Assembly (NCBI RefSeq): GCF_004117935.1
Contig: NZ_SDOY01000100.1
Location: 1-57,745 of the forward strand
Source: Streptomyces roseicoloratus
GTDB taxonomy: Bacteria > Actinomycetota > Actinomycetes > Streptomycetales > Streptomycetaceae
DNA: 57,745 bases
Direction of reading: 5' to 3'
Position numbers and translations under genes: made by a program. The notes beneath the pieces were generated by a model. It was not told where the DNA came from, ran no database searches, and worked only from the letters and a program-made list of their open reading frames with translations. Of this stretch, positions 18,833 to 27,113 are shown in pieces; the first letter of the stretch is position 1, and every line of letters starts with the position of its first letter.

Positions 18833-18971
18833 GTGCCGTCTCTTGCGACGGCTGTGACGACCGCGCTGCGTTATCGAACGTTAATAGACACGACCTCCCG
18901 ATTCCAAGCCGTTCCCCTTGATCATTAGCTGAATTGAGGGGGCATGGTCCGATTTGACCCCCACTCAGATA

Positions 18972-19008
18972 AACGTCAGGAGCAAACCCGGGATCTGACG
19001 TTACGTCA
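18972..19008. promoter_or_regulatory. Cluster of ACGTCA/TGACGT half-sites
   Basis: AACGTCAG (18972-18979) and CTGACGTT (18995-19002) form an inverted repeat. The second overlaps a perfect TGACGT-T-ACGTCA dyad (18996-19008). The 11-mer TGACGTTACGT recurs in the merR promoter at 21278-21288. It lies about 110 bp upstream of the likely promoter of the riboswitch-M23 transcript, so it may be a second binding site for the MerR regulator. This is an inference. Confidence 0.45.
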
Positions 19009-19034
19009 ATTGTTATCGGAGGGACACCCTTCGA

Positions 19035-20294
19035 CTACGACCGGTCACGACCCGCCCGACGCCTCCGCGAGCGGCCCCGGGATCCCCGCGCACCGCCCCC
19101 GTCCGCGCCCCCGCCCGCGGGCCCATCCCCCGGCCCGTCCGGCGGCACCACCGGCATCGTCCGCCGCCGCTCCGGCTGTCCCGCCGCCGGACGGGACACC
19201 GCGAGCAGCGCCATGTCGTCGGTCGCGCCCCCGTCCGTGTGCCGGCGCACGTCCGCCACCAGCGCGTCGAGCATCTCCTCGGGCCCCGGGAAGATCCGCC
19301 CCGCGAGGCGCGCCCCCGGGTCGTAGAACACCCCCGCCGCGTCCCGCGCCTCCGACAGGCCGTCCGTGTAGAACAGCAGCGTCGCGCCCCGTGGATACGG
19401 CGTCACGTCCGCCCGGTCCGGCCACACGCCCAGGTCCCCCATGCCCAGCGGCAGCGCCGCCTCGCTCGACCGCAGCGGCTGCACACCGCCGTCCGCGTGC
19501 AGCAGCAGCGGCTCGGGGTGGCCCCGGTTGACCACCCGTACGACCCGGTCACCGCCCGGGATCTCGGCGAGCACCGCCGTCGTGAAGCCCTCGAACGCGT
19601 CCAGACCCGCGCGCCGCGCCGCCTCCCGGGCCAGTGCCCGCTCCAGCCGCGCCGCCACGCCCTCCAGTGTCGACTCCTGCTCGGCCGCCTCCCGGAACGC
19701 GCCGATGACCACCGCCACCGCCTCGACCGCGTCGAGCCCCTTGCCCCGCACGTCGCCCACCACGAGCCGCACCCCGTACGGGGTGTCCTGCACCGCGAAC
19801 AGGTCGCCGCCGATGAACGCGTCCGCCTGCGCCGCCTCGTACCGCGCCGCCACCTGCAGCCCGCCGATCCGCTCGGGAGGCGTGGGCAGCACCGCCTTCT
19901 GCGCCGTCTCGGCGATCACCCGCGCGGACGCGAGCCGCTCCCCGCTGCGCCGCGCCACCCGGTTGATCAGCACGGCGAACGCCGAGACGGTGACGACGGT
20001 CAGCGCCTCCGTGAGAGCCGGGATCCCGTCGGCGGTCCCGTTGTAGAGCTGCATGCCGACGCTCGCGAGGACCGCGGCGAGCCCCGTGAGCAGCGTCGTC
20101 AGCGTGGAGAAGAACGGTGCCGCGATCAGCGGCGCCGCCGCGTACATCGGGGCCGCCGTGTAGGCGGGCGGCGTGGCCAGGTCGTACGCCACGCCGCCGG
20201 CGATCAGCAGCGGGGGCAGGGCCCGCAGGAAACGCCGGGCCCCGCGGTACTGTCCCGCACCGCCGGCACCGCCGGCCGCCGCTCCTCGCCGCAC
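19035..20294 (-). CDS. Membrane SpoIIE-type PP2C phosphatase
   Basis: This 419-residue protein has an N-terminal membrane part with four or five hydrophobic segments (about 20-135) and a cytoplasmic PP2C/SpoIIE domain (about 165-385). Metal-site motifs are GGDLFAVQDT (first Asp), GDVRGKG and the late ATDDMALL. Such proteins dephosphorylate anti-anti-sigma factors, and the membrane part may sense envelope state. The GTG start at 20294 has GGAGAG upstream. It follows the merR gene on the same strand after 224 bp of repeat-rich DNA and precedes the riboswitch-controlled M23 gene. The last 35 residues are Gly/Arg low complexity. Confidence 0.88.
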   Translation of the reverse strand: MRRGAAAGGAGGAGQYRGARRFLRALPPLLIAGGVAYDLATPPAYTAAPMYAAAPLIAAPFFSTLTTLLTGLAAVLASVGMQLYNGTADGIPALTEALTVVTVSAFAVLINRVARRSGERLASARVIAETAQKAVLPTPPERIGGLQVAARYEAAQADAFIGGDLFAVQDTPYGVRLVVGDVRGKGLDAVEAVAVVIGAFREAAEQESTLEGVAARLERALAREAARRAGLDAFEGFTTAVLAEIPGGDRVVRVVNRGHPEPLLLHADGGVQPLRSSEAALPLGMGDLGVWPDRADVTPYPRGATLLFYTDGLSEARDAAGVFYDPGARLAGRIFPGPEEMLDALVADVRRHTDGGATDDMALLAVSRPAAGQPERRRTMPVVPPDGPGDGPAGGGADGGGARGSRGRSRRRRAGRDRS

Positions 20295-20324
20295 CTGTGC
20301 TCTCCTGCCCGGTCGGTAGGCCGG

Positions 20325-20405
20325 TCGGCCGTCCGTCCGCCCGCGTGCCCGTACGGCCGTGCGTACGGTCCGTCCGTCCGTACGTCCAGGGCGGTGGACC
20401 GCACC
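20325..20405. repeat. CGTCCGTCCG / GTACGGCC short repeats
   Basis: The spacer between merR and the PP2C gene is made of short imperfect repeats of GTCCGTCCG and CGTACGG. It looks noncoding and low-complexity. Confidence 0.4.
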
Positions 20406-20518
20406 GCGCCCACCCCAGGGTGCCGCCGGCCCGTACCCCTCGGCGACTCCTCCTCGGCCGGTTGGCGTACGGGGAGCTGGCCCGTCGACGTACGGGAGGG
20501 CGGGTCGCCGTCCGGGCG

Positions 20519-21259
20519 CTACAGGTTCCGCTCGGCGAAGACGGCCATGGCGTCCCGGACGAGGACGGCCGTGCCGGCGCCGTGTCTGTCGTAGTTCTTC
20601 GTGAAGCGCGGGTCGTCGACGTACATCCGCCCGAGCCCGACGAAGTACTCCCTGCCGGGCGTCGTCGTGATCGACAGCCACTCGTAGTGGCGCCGCGTGA
20701 TCGCCTGCACCTCGTCGCTGTCGGGCGCGAGCCCGCGCGCGGCGGCCGCGCCGTAGTCGCGGGCGATGGCGGCCTGCTGTTCCAGGAACGCCTTCTTCTC
20801 CGCGTCGCCGAGCGACCGCCACCAGCGGTCGCCCTTCTCGTACGCCTCGCGGCCCCAGCGCTCGGTCACCTCGGCCTCGTACCTCGTGTGGTCGAAGCCG
20901 TCGAAGACTTCCTCGGCCATGAGCTGTTCTCCTCTCTCGGTCTTGTGGAGGGTGGTGCGCACGGCCTCGATCTGCCGCCCGATGCGCTCGCGCTCCTGTT
21001 CCAGGAGGGCCAGATGCGTGCGCAGGGCGGCCGAGGGGTCCCGCTGGCCTTCGAGGACCTCGGCGATGGCGGCGAGCGAGAGCCCCAGCTCGCGCAGCAG
21101 CAGGATCCGCTGCAGCCGCACGAGCGCCGCCTGGTCGTAGTACCGGTAACCGTTCGCGCCGACCCGGCTCGGCTCCAGCAGCCCCAGCTCGCCGTAGTGG
21201 CGCAGCGTGCGGCTGGTGGTGCCGGCCTTCCTGGCGATCTCCTGGATCGACCACTCCAT
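20519..21259 (-). CDS. MerR family regulator with TipAS effector domain
   Basis: This 246-residue activator has an N-terminal MerR winged helix (WSIQEIARKAGTTSRTLRHY ... GYRYYDQAALVRLQRILLLR, residues 3-55) and a long coiled-coil dimer helix (about 75-110). Its C-terminal globin-like TipAS domain (about 120-246) includes EEVFDGFDHTRYEAEVTERWG. TipA proteins of Streptomyces bind thiopeptide antibiotics and activate their own promoter, so a hydrophobic or peptide ligand is likely. The Cys used by TipA for covalent thiopeptide capture is not evident. The start ATG sits seven bases after a -10 box, so the mRNA is probably leaderless. Confidence 0.92.
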   Translation of the reverse strand: MEWSIQEIARKAGTTSRTLRHYGELGLLEPSRVGANGYRYYDQAALVRLQRILLLRELGLSLAAIAEVLEGQRDPSAALRTHLALLEQERERIGRQIEAVRTTLHKTERGEQLMAEEVFDGFDHTRYEAEVTERWGREAYEKGDRWWRSLGDAEKKAFLEQQAAIARDYGAAAARGLAPDSDEVQAITRRHYEWLSITTTPGREYFVGLGRMYVDDPRFTKNYDRHGAGTAVLVRDAMAVFAERNL

Positions 21260-21298
21260 GCCGAGAACGGTAGAACTTGACGTTACGTAAAGGTCAAG
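21260..21298 (-). promoter_or_regulatory. MerR-type promoter with 19-bp spacer and operator
   Basis: On the minus strand -35 TTGACC and -10 TACCGT (21267-21272) are separated by exactly 19 bp, the over-long spacer that MerR activators correct by twisting DNA. A dyad (CTTGAC ... GTCAAG, 21276-21298) fills the spacer. The ATG follows seven bases after the -10. Autoregulation by the MerR protein is strongly suggested. Confidence 0.75.
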
Positions 21299-21358
21299 CG
21301 GGAGGAACCCGGCACGAAGCGGTGGCCGAACGTCCACGAGGAGGTGGTCTCCGGCATC

Positions 21359-21385
21359 GCCGGGAACGCCGGGAACGCCGGGAAC
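21359..21385. repeat. GCCGGGAAC x3 tandem repeat
   Basis: Three perfect 9-bp copies of GCCGGGAAC lie between the merR promoter and the tRNA terminator. There is no evidence of coding. Confidence 0.7.
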
Positions 21386-21397
21386 GCCGGAGACGAC

Positions 21398-21431
21398 GAA
21401 GGCCCGGATCGTCGAAACGATCCGGGCCTTC
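21398..21431 (-). terminator. Terminator of tRNA-fMet
   Basis: A 15-bp stem (GAAGGCCCGGATCGT and its complement) with a 4-nt CGAA loop lies about 12 bases past the 3' end of the tRNA. Confidence 0.8.
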
Positions 21432-21442
21432 GTGCTACTGAG

Positions 21443-21516
21443 TAGCGGGGACAGGATTTGAACCTGCGACCTCTGGGTTATGAGCCCAGCGAGCTACCGA
21501 GCTGCTCCACCCCGCG
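21443..21516 (-). tRNA. Initiator tRNA-fMet (CAT)
   Basis: The cloverleaf is complete. The anticodon is CAT. The anticodon stem has the three consecutive G-C pairs (GGG/CCC) that mark initiator tRNA, and position 1 (C) does not pair with position 72 (T), another initiator feature. The discriminator is A. CCA is not encoded. Confidence 0.95.
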
Positions 21517-21658
21517 TCGGTGAACACCACCTTACGGCATGAATGCCCAGGTCACGAAATCCATTACCGGCAGGGCCCCCGGCGGACACTCCAGCCCGCC
21601 CTCCGCCTCGCCTCCCGCCTCGCCACCCGCCCTGCCTTCCGGCACGGTCTTCCCTCGC

Positions 21659-22198
21659 TCAGCAGCCGCAGTCCTCGTCGTCGACGGGCGCCGTGAGCGG
21701 GTCCGCCTCCTTCCGGGCGGGCCCTTCCCAGGTCTCGTACGCGAAGCCCTCGCGCACCCAGTACTCGAAGCCGCCCAGCATCTCCTTCACCTGGAAGCCC
21801 AGCTCGGCGAGGGCCAGCGCGGCGCGCGTGGCGCCGTTGCAGCCGGGGCCCCAGCAGTACGTGACGACCGGGACGCTCTTGTCGAGGAGCTGCTCGGCCT
21901 GCTCGGGGACGAGTGCGGTCGGCAGGTGTACGGCGCCGGGGACGTGCCCCTGGTCCCAGGAGGCGGTCGACCGGGAGTCGATCACGACGAAGCCGGGGTC
22001 GCCGCCGGTGGCCCGCGCGTCGGCCAGGGCGGAGGCCACGTCGGAGACGTCGGCGTGGAAGGCGAGGCTGGCGGAGAAGTAGGCCGCGGCGGCAGCCGGG
22101 GAGGCGGGAGGCGTCCGGAGAACGGCGTTGACGGGGTTGGCGGCGGTGGCGGGGGCGGCCGGGATTGCGGGGTTGACCTGCTGCGTTGTCGTCGTCAT
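21659..22198 (-). CDS. Rhodanese-like sulfurtransferase domain protein
   Basis: This 179-residue cytoplasmic protein has one rhodanese domain (about 50-165). The CH2A-type motif FVVIDSRSTASWDQGHVPGA and the active-site loop YCWGPGCNGATRAA, with its catalytic Cys, are clear. The loop has a second Cys four residues on, and the protein ends DCGC. It could carry sulfur or act in thiol/cyanide detoxification; the partner is unknown. The start MTTTTQQ is chosen because upstream codons come from a 24-bp repeat. It is divergent from an ECF sigma gene (245 bp). Confidence 0.88.
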   Translation of the reverse strand: MTTTTQQVNPAIPAAPATAANPVNAVLRTPPASPAAAAAYFSASLAFHADVSDVASALADARATGGDPGFVVIDSRSTASWDQGHVPGAVHLPTALVPEQAEQLLDKSVPVVTYCWGPGCNGATRAALALAELGFQVKEMLGGFEYWVREGFAYETWEGPARKEADPLTAPVDDEDCGC

Positions 22199-22315
22199 GG
22201 TGATCAATCTAGGGACGGCGTTCACCGCGCTGAAGTGGTGATCCACGGCTTGTCGGGGGTACGGCCGGGGATTCCCGCGCGTGGGGCGTCGTACGGCGGG
22301 GATCTCACACACCGG

Positions 22316-22386
22316 GACGGGACGCTCACGTTCCCGCGCGACGGGACGCTCACGTTCCGGCGCGACGGGACGCGTCACCTTTCCGC
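22316..22386. repeat. 24-bp tandem repeat, about three copies
   Basis: Units of GACGGGACGCTCACGTTCC plus five bases occur at 22316-22339 and 22340-22363, with a diverged third copy at 22364-22386. They sit in the divergent promoter region, ending 57 bases before the ECF sigma start, so they may be repeated regulator sites. Confidence 0.75.
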
Positions 22387-22443
22387 TCCCCCATCCGTCA
22401 AAGCGGTGACGGCGACGCGGGCGCGAAGGGATGAGAAGGAACG

Positions 22444-23322
22444 ATGGACAAGGAACTCCTGGCGGAACGTTTCCAGGCCGACCGAGGCCACCTGCGGGCG
22501 GTCGCGTACCGGATGCTCGGCTCGCTGAGCGAGGCGGAGGACGCCGTCCAGGAGACCTGGATCAAGCTGAACCGCTCCGACGTCGGTGACGTGCGCAACC
22601 TCAGCGGCTGGCTGACGACCGTCGTGGGCCGGGTCTGCCTCGACATGCTGCGCTCGCGCGCCTCCCGGCGCGAGGACCCGCTGGAGTACGCCCTGCCCGA
22701 CCCGGTCGTACGGGAGGAGGGCGCTGCCGACCCCGAACAGGAGGCCCTGCTCGCGGACTCCGTGGGCCTGGCCCTGCTCGTCGTCCTGGAGACCCTGAGC
22801 CCGGCGGAGCGGCTCGCCTTCGTGCTCCACGACATGTTCTCGGTGTCCTTCGACGAGATCGCGCCGATCGTCGACCGCACGCCCGCCGCCACCCGTCAGC
22901 TCGCCAGCCGGGCCCGCCGGCGCGTCCAGGGCGCGGCCCCGGCACCGGCGCCGGACGCGGCCCGGCAGCGCCAGGTCGTCGACGCGTTCCTCGCCGCCTC
23001 CCAGGCCGGCGACTTCGAGGGCCTGCTCGCCGTCCTGGACCCCGACGTGCTGCTCCGCGTCGACGGCGGCGACCTCGCCGCGGCCGCCTCCAAGCTGGTC
23101 CGCGGCGCCGAGGCGGTCACCGCCCAGGCCCTCACCTTCGCGAAGTTCCGCCACGACTCCCGCAACGTCACCGTCAACGGCGCCGCGGGCCTCGTCTCCC
23201 TCGTGAACGGCACCCCGGTGGGCCTGATGGCCTTCACGATCACCGACACCCGCATCGTCCGCATCGTCCGCATCGACATCGTGGCGGACCCGGAGCGACT
23301 GGCGGCACTGGGAGTGCGCTGA
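22444..23322 (+). CDS. ECF41-like sigma factor with SnoaL domain
   Basis: This 292-residue SigJ/ECF41-type sigma factor has region 2 at about 8-75 (RAVAYRMLGSLSEAEDAVQETW ... LSGWLTTVVGRVCLDML) and region 4 at about 108-165 (LETLSPAERLAFVLHDMFSVSFDEIA ... TRQLASRARRRV). A fused SnoaL/NTF2-like C-terminal domain (175-292) carries a DGGD motif and a final ADPERLAAL, matching the DGGGR and NPDKL marks of ECF41. In this group the C-terminal domain itself tunes sigma activity and no anti-sigma factor is needed. The usual partner (a carboxymuconolactone decarboxylase or oxidoreductase gene) is not adjacent; the nearest candidate target is the divergent rhodanese. AAGGA precedes the ATG. Confidence 0.9.
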   Translation: MDKELLAERFQADRGHLRAVAYRMLGSLSEAEDAVQETWIKLNRSDVGDVRNLSGWLTTVVGRVCLDMLRSRASRREDPLEYALPDPVVREEGAADPEQEALLADSVGLALLVVLETLSPAERLAFVLHDMFSVSFDEIAPIVDRTPAATRQLASRARRRVQGAAPAPAPDAARQRQVVDAFLAASQAGDFEGLLAVLDPDVLLRVDGGDLAAAASKLVRGAEAVTAQALTFAKFRHDSRNVTVNGAAGLVSLVNGTPVGLMAFTITDTRIVRIVRIDIVADPERLAALGVR

Positions 23323-23421
23323 CGCCCGCTCAGGAAGGCGCGCGGGCCGTGTCGCACGGGCACGGGTGGCCACCCGCCAGAGCCTCTCGCACCCGGCCCC
23401 GCCCGCGCCGTCCGCTCATGC

Positions 23422-23456
23422 CGAAGCCCCCGGCCTCGGACGAGGCGGGGGCTTCT
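23422..23456 (-). terminator. Terminator of tRNA-Lys
   Basis: A long stem (GAAGCCCCCGCCTC paired with its near-complement) lies right after the 3' end of tRNA-Lys on the minus strand. Confidence 0.75.
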
Positions 23457-23459
23457 CGG

Positions 23460-23532
23460 TAGGCCGTGTGGGACTCGAACCCACAACCAACGGATTAAAA
23501 GTCCGCTGCTCTGCCAATTGAGCTAACGGCCC
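23460..23532 (-). tRNA. tRNA-Lys (TTT)
   Basis: The cloverleaf is complete: acceptor GGGCCGT/ACGGCCT, anticodon loop CTTTTAA (TTT) and T-loop TTCGAGT. No CCA is encoded. Confidence 0.95.
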
Positions 23533-23590
23533 GTGGCACAAGCACACCCGTGCAGCATAGCCCGAGAGCTCTGTGAAACCGATCGGGTAT

Positions 23591-23623
23591 CGGCCCCGGC
23601 ACACCTTGGGCGTGCCGGGGCCG
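23591..23623 (-). terminator. Distal hairpin after DEAD-box helicase gene
   Basis: A 12-bp perfect stem (CGGCCCCGGCAC / GTGCCGGGGCCG) is the second of two hairpins downstream of the helicase gene. Confidence 0.65.
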
Positions 23624-23648
23624 GGCGCAGGGCGGTCGTACAGCGGAA

Positions 23649-23680
23649 CGCCCGCATCCCCCGTGCAGGGGATGCGGGCG
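23649..23680 (-). terminator. Proximal hairpin after DEAD-box helicase gene
   Basis: A 13-bp perfect stem (CGCCCGCATCCCC / GGGGATGCGGGCG) with a 6-nt loop lies 35 bases past the helicase stop codon. Confidence 0.75.
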
Positions 23681-23714
23681 TCACTGTGGCGGACCGGGGT
23701 CAGCCGATGCGGTG

Positions 23715-25991
23715 TCAGCCGTTGCGCTTCCAGCGCGGCTTGTCGTCGCGGCGGAAGCCGCCGCCGGACGGGCGGTGGTCGTCACGGCGGAAGCCGCCGC
23801 CCGAGGGGCGGTGGTCGTCGCGGCGGAAGCCACCCGACGGGCGGTCGTCGCGACGGTCGCGGTTGAAGGGACGGTCGCTGCCACGGTGGCCGCCGGAGGG
23901 GCGGTCGTCGCGGCGGAAGCCGCCACGGTCGTCACGGCGCTCGTCACGGCGGAACGACGGACGGTCGTTGTCGCGGCGGAAGCCGCCACGGTCACCGCCG
24001 CGGTCGCCGCCGCGGTCGTCACGGCGCTCGAAGCCGCCACGGTCGTCACGACGGTCGCGGTTGAACGGACGGTCGTTGTCACGGCGGTCGTCGCGGCGGA
24101 AGCCACCACGGTCACCGCCACGGTCGCCGCCGCGGTCGTCACGGCGCTCGAAGCCGCCACGGTCGTCACGACGGTCGCGGTTGAACGGACGGTCGTTGTC
24201 ACGGCGGTCGTCGCGGCGGAAGCCACCACGGTCGCCACCACGGTCACCGCGGTCGTCACGGCGGTCGTCGCGACGGAACGACGGACGGTCGTTGTCACGG
24301 CGGAAGCCACCACGGTCACCACCACGGTCACCACCGCGGTCGTCGCGGCGGTCGCGGTTGAACGGACGGTCGTCGCGGCGGTCCTCGCGGCGCTCGGCCG
24401 CGCGGCGCTCCTCACGGGCCCGCTCCGCCTCGGCGGCGGCAGCGGCGGCGGCGAGCTCGGCCTCGGCGGCCTCGGTCACCTCGGCGACGGCGGCCTCCGG
24501 GTCCTCACCGCGCTCGCGGGCGGCGCGGGCCACCAGGCGGTCGGCCTCCTCGCGCAGCTCGACGGCACGACGCTGCAGGCGCTCCAGCTGCTTGGTCAGG
24601 TCGGCGACCTCGCGCTCGGCCTGCTTGGCGGCGTTGTTCGCGGAGTCGGCCTGGACCTCGGTCAGCGAACGGGCGCCGGTGATCTCGGCGACCTCGGGGT
24701 CGAACGCGCCCGCACCGCCGACGATATGGCGCGAGGCGTCCACGCCCGCGTCCTCCATCAGGCGGAAGATCTGGCGGCGCTGGTGCGGCAGGGCCAGGGA
24801 GACCACGACACCGGAGCGGCCGGCACGGGCGGTACGGCCCGAGCGGTGCAGGTAGTCCTTGTGGTCACCGGCCGGGTCCACGTTGAGGACCAGGTCGATG
24901 CCGTCGACGTGGATGCCGCGGGCGGCGACGTCGGTGGCGACGAGGACGTTGACGTAACCGTCCTTGAAGTCGGCCAGGGTGCGCGTACGGGCGCCCTGGG
25001 TCATGCCGCCGTGCAGCGCGTCGGCCTTCACGCCGGCGTCGCGCAGCTGCTCGGCGACGCGGTCCGCGCCCAGCTGGGTGCGGACGAAGATGATCGTGCG
25101 GCCCTTGCGGGCGGCGATCGCGGCGGTGACCGGGGCCTTGTCCTTCGGCTTCACGACCAGGACGTGGTGGGTCATCGTCGTGACGGCGCCGGCGGACGGG
25201 TCGACCTCGTGCGTGATCGGGTTCACCAGGTAGCGCTTGACCAGGGTGTCGATCTCGTTCTCGAGGGTGGCCGAGAACAGCAGGCGCTGACCGCCCGTCG
25301 GGACCTGGTCGAGGAGCTCGGTGACCTCGGGCAGGAAGCCCAGGTCGGCCATCTGGTCGGCCTCGTCGAGGACGGCGACCTGGACCTGCTCCAGGGAGCA
25401 GGCGCCGCGGTTGATGACGTCGCGCAGTCGGCCCGGGGTGGCGACGAGGATGTCGACGCCGCGCTCCAGGGCGTAGATCTGGTTGCCCATCGACGTACCG
25501 CCGCACACGACCTTCATGCGGAGGCCGAGCACGTCGCCGTACGGCTGGAGGGCGTCCGCGACCTGCATCGCGAGCTCACGGGTCGGGGTGAGGATGACGC
25601 CGCGGGGCTTCTTCTTCTCGGTCTCGCCGCCGGCCAGGGTGGCGAGCAGCGGGAGGCCGAAGGAGAGGGTCTTGCCGGAGCCGGTACGGCCACGGCCGAG
25701 GATGTCCTTGCCGGCCAGGGCGTCCGGGATGGTCGCGGCCTGGATCGGGAAGGGCGTGGTCACGCCGTTCTGGGCGAGCTTGCGCACGATGCCCTCGGGG
25801 AGACCCAGGTCACCGAAGGTGAGCTCGGGGGTCTCGGGGGCCTCGTCGGCGGACGTCTCGTCGGAGGACGCGCCGTCGGCCTCGAAGGGCTCGACGCTGG
25901 TCGTCATGACGTCGGCCTCGACGACCTCGACGACGTCGAGGATCTCGTCGTTCTCGGGCAGGACGGCGTGATCAGAACTGAAAATGGACAT
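23715..25991 (-). CDS. DEAD-box ATP-dependent RNA helicase with RG/RD-rich tail
   Basis: This 758-residue cytoplasmic RNA helicase has an acidic 55-residue lead, then the Q motif (about 58-86). The other core motifs are AxTGSGKT as GRGRTGSGKT (99-108), PTREL, TPGR, DEAD (209-212) and SAT (240-242). Helicase domain 2 includes HRSGRTAR. Residues about 430-505 are helical and charged. From about 505 to the end is a low-complexity tail of RRDDRGG, FRRD and DRPFNRD units, which would bind RNA and promote condensates or ribosome association. A 40-residue tail unit is tandemly duplicated. Related proteins act in cold adaptation and RNA decay. The start ATG has GGAAGG rather far upstream. Confidence 0.95.
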   Translation of the reverse strand: MSIFSSDHAVLPENDEILDVVEVVEADVMTTSVEPFEADGASSDETSADEAPETPELTFGDLGLPEGIVRKLAQNGVTTPFPIQAATIPDALAGKDILGRGRTGSGKTLSFGLPLLATLAGGETEKKKPRGVILTPTRELAMQVADALQPYGDVLGLRMKVVCGGTSMGNQIYALERGVDILVATPGRLRDVINRGACSLEQVQVAVLDEADQMADLGFLPEVTELLDQVPTGGQRLLFSATLENEIDTLVKRYLVNPITHEVDPSAGAVTTMTHHVLVVKPKDKAPVTAAIAARKGRTIIFVRTQLGADRVAEQLRDAGVKADALHGGMTQGARTRTLADFKDGYVNVLVATDVAARGIHVDGIDLVLNVDPAGDHKDYLHRSGRTARAGRSGVVVSLALPHQRRQIFRLMEDAGVDASRHIVGGAGAFDPEVAEITGARSLTEVQADSANNAAKQAEREVADLTKQLERLQRRAVELREEADRLVARAARERGEDPEAAVAEVTEAAEAELAAAAAAAEAERAREERRAAERREDRRDDRPFNRDRRDDRGGDRGGDRGGFRRDNDRPSFRRDDRRDDRGDRGGDRGGFRRDDRRDNDRPFNRDRRDDRGGFERRDDRGGDRGGDRGGFRRDDRRDNDRPFNRDRRDDRGGFERRDDRGGDRGGDRGGFRRDNDRPSFRRDERRDDRGGFRRDDRPSGGHRGSDRPFNRDRRDDRPSGGFRRDDHRPSGGGFRRDDHRPSGGGFRRDDKPRWKRNG
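24001..24240. repeat. 120-bp tandem duplication in helicase tail
   Basis: 24001-24120 and 24121-24240 are almost identical, differing only near the right end. Each encodes 40 residues of the RG/RD tail in frame, so the array can change copy number without breaking the gene. Shorter related units flank it. Confidence 0.9.
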
Positions 25992-26191
25992 GCGAAATGC
26001 GAAACCTTCCGGAGTCTCGGCACGCGCCCGTCAACTCCGTGTTTCGCACTACGACCGCCTCAATGCGGTCAGCCACGGCAAGGGAGAGTACGCGCCAGTC
26101 ACGGCGCTCTTCGGTCTTGGCGCCGGGCAAATGGGATCAAACGATCTACCACCATACGCACTCTCCCCCACCCAAGGCAAACCGCGCTGCG

Positions 26192-26797
26192 TCACACCGG
26201 CCCTGCCTGCGGCGATGCGTCCGGCTCGGCCGGCCCGCCGCGCCGCTCGGCGGCCCGCATGGCCCCCATGTGGGTGTCCGCGCCGGGCGTCGTCGTCGGC
26301 GTTTCGGTGACCGTCGGTTCGACCGTCGGCTCCTGCGACGGGCTCGGCTCCTGGCTCGGCTCGGGCGTCGGGTCCACCGGTGGCGTGGTCTCGCCACCGC
26401 CCGGCGCACCGGAACCGCCACCCGCGCCACCCCCGTCGGCCGGCTCGCCGCCCGGCGGCTGCTGCGGCTTCGGCGAGCTGCCCGGGCCCACCGGGCCGAC
26501 CGCCTCGGACGGCTCGGCCGAGGCCGTCGGCGAGTCGCTCGGCACGGGCGTCTCCGTGCCCTCGCCGTCCGGGTCGGGCCCGCTGCGGCCCGTACGGTCG
26601 TAGCCGCTCCCCGCGTGCCCGCCGGTCACCCCGGCGTCGTCGACGGCACCGGCCGCCGCGCCGCGCTCGCCGGCCGAGGTGCTGGGTGCCGGCTTCGCCC
26701 CGTCGTCGCTCACACTCATACAGCCGCTCAGGCCCGCGCAGGCGGCGACCGCCAACGCGGTGGCGGCCCATCTCACGGGGTTGGGCAAATGGCGCAC
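26192..26797 (-). CDS. Putative lipoprotein, low-complexity
   Basis: This 201-residue exported protein of unknown function has a GTG start (with GGAGGT upstream) followed by the signal MRHLPNPVRWAATALAVAAC. A lipobox LSGC puts the lipidated Cys at about residue 26. The mature part is disordered: Gly/Ser/Pro-rich with EPSQEPSPSQEPTVEPTVTE repeats near the C-terminus, probably a stalk in the cell wall. No enzymatic domain is visible. It is upstream of the helicase gene on the same strand but 200 bp away, so probably a separate unit. Confidence 0.72.
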   Translation of the reverse strand: MRHLPNPVRWAATALAVAACAGLSGCMSVSDDGAKPAPSTSAGERGAAAGAVDDAGVTGGHAGSGYDRTGRSGPDPDGEGTETPVPSDSPTASAEPSEAVGPVGPGSSPKPQQPPGGEPADGGGAGGGSGAPGGGETTPPVDPTPEPSQEPSPSQEPTVEPTVTETPTTTPGADTHMGAMRAAERRGGPAEPDASPQAGPV

Positions 26798-26987
26798 GGA
26801 GGCACCTCCAGGACACGACGACAGGCAGGAAGGGAAACGGACGCGGTTCGAACGCGTTGCCCTGCCCAACTCCCTTGGCACCACAAGGGACACGCCCGGG
26901 AACCGGGGAGACCGCCCGGGATGCCTGCCAGGGGGAGCCGGGATGCCCGCCAGGGGGCCCGGGAGGCCTGCCAAGGGAGCCGGATGT

Positions 26988-27071
26988 CCTGCGGCTCAGT
27001 GCGGCTCAGTGCGGCTCAGCAGCTCCGCCTCCGCCTTTGTCTCCGCCTCCGCCTCCGCCTCCGCTCGACGG
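26988..27071. repeat. TGCGGCTCAG and CTCCGC repeats
   Basis: About three copies of TGCGGCTCAG are followed by two runs of CTCCGC. They are noncoding, between the zincin and lipoprotein genes. Confidence 0.6.
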
Positions 27072-27113
27072 CGCCCCAGCCCGGCTGCCTCCGTGCGCGT
27101 TGCGCCCAGCGGC

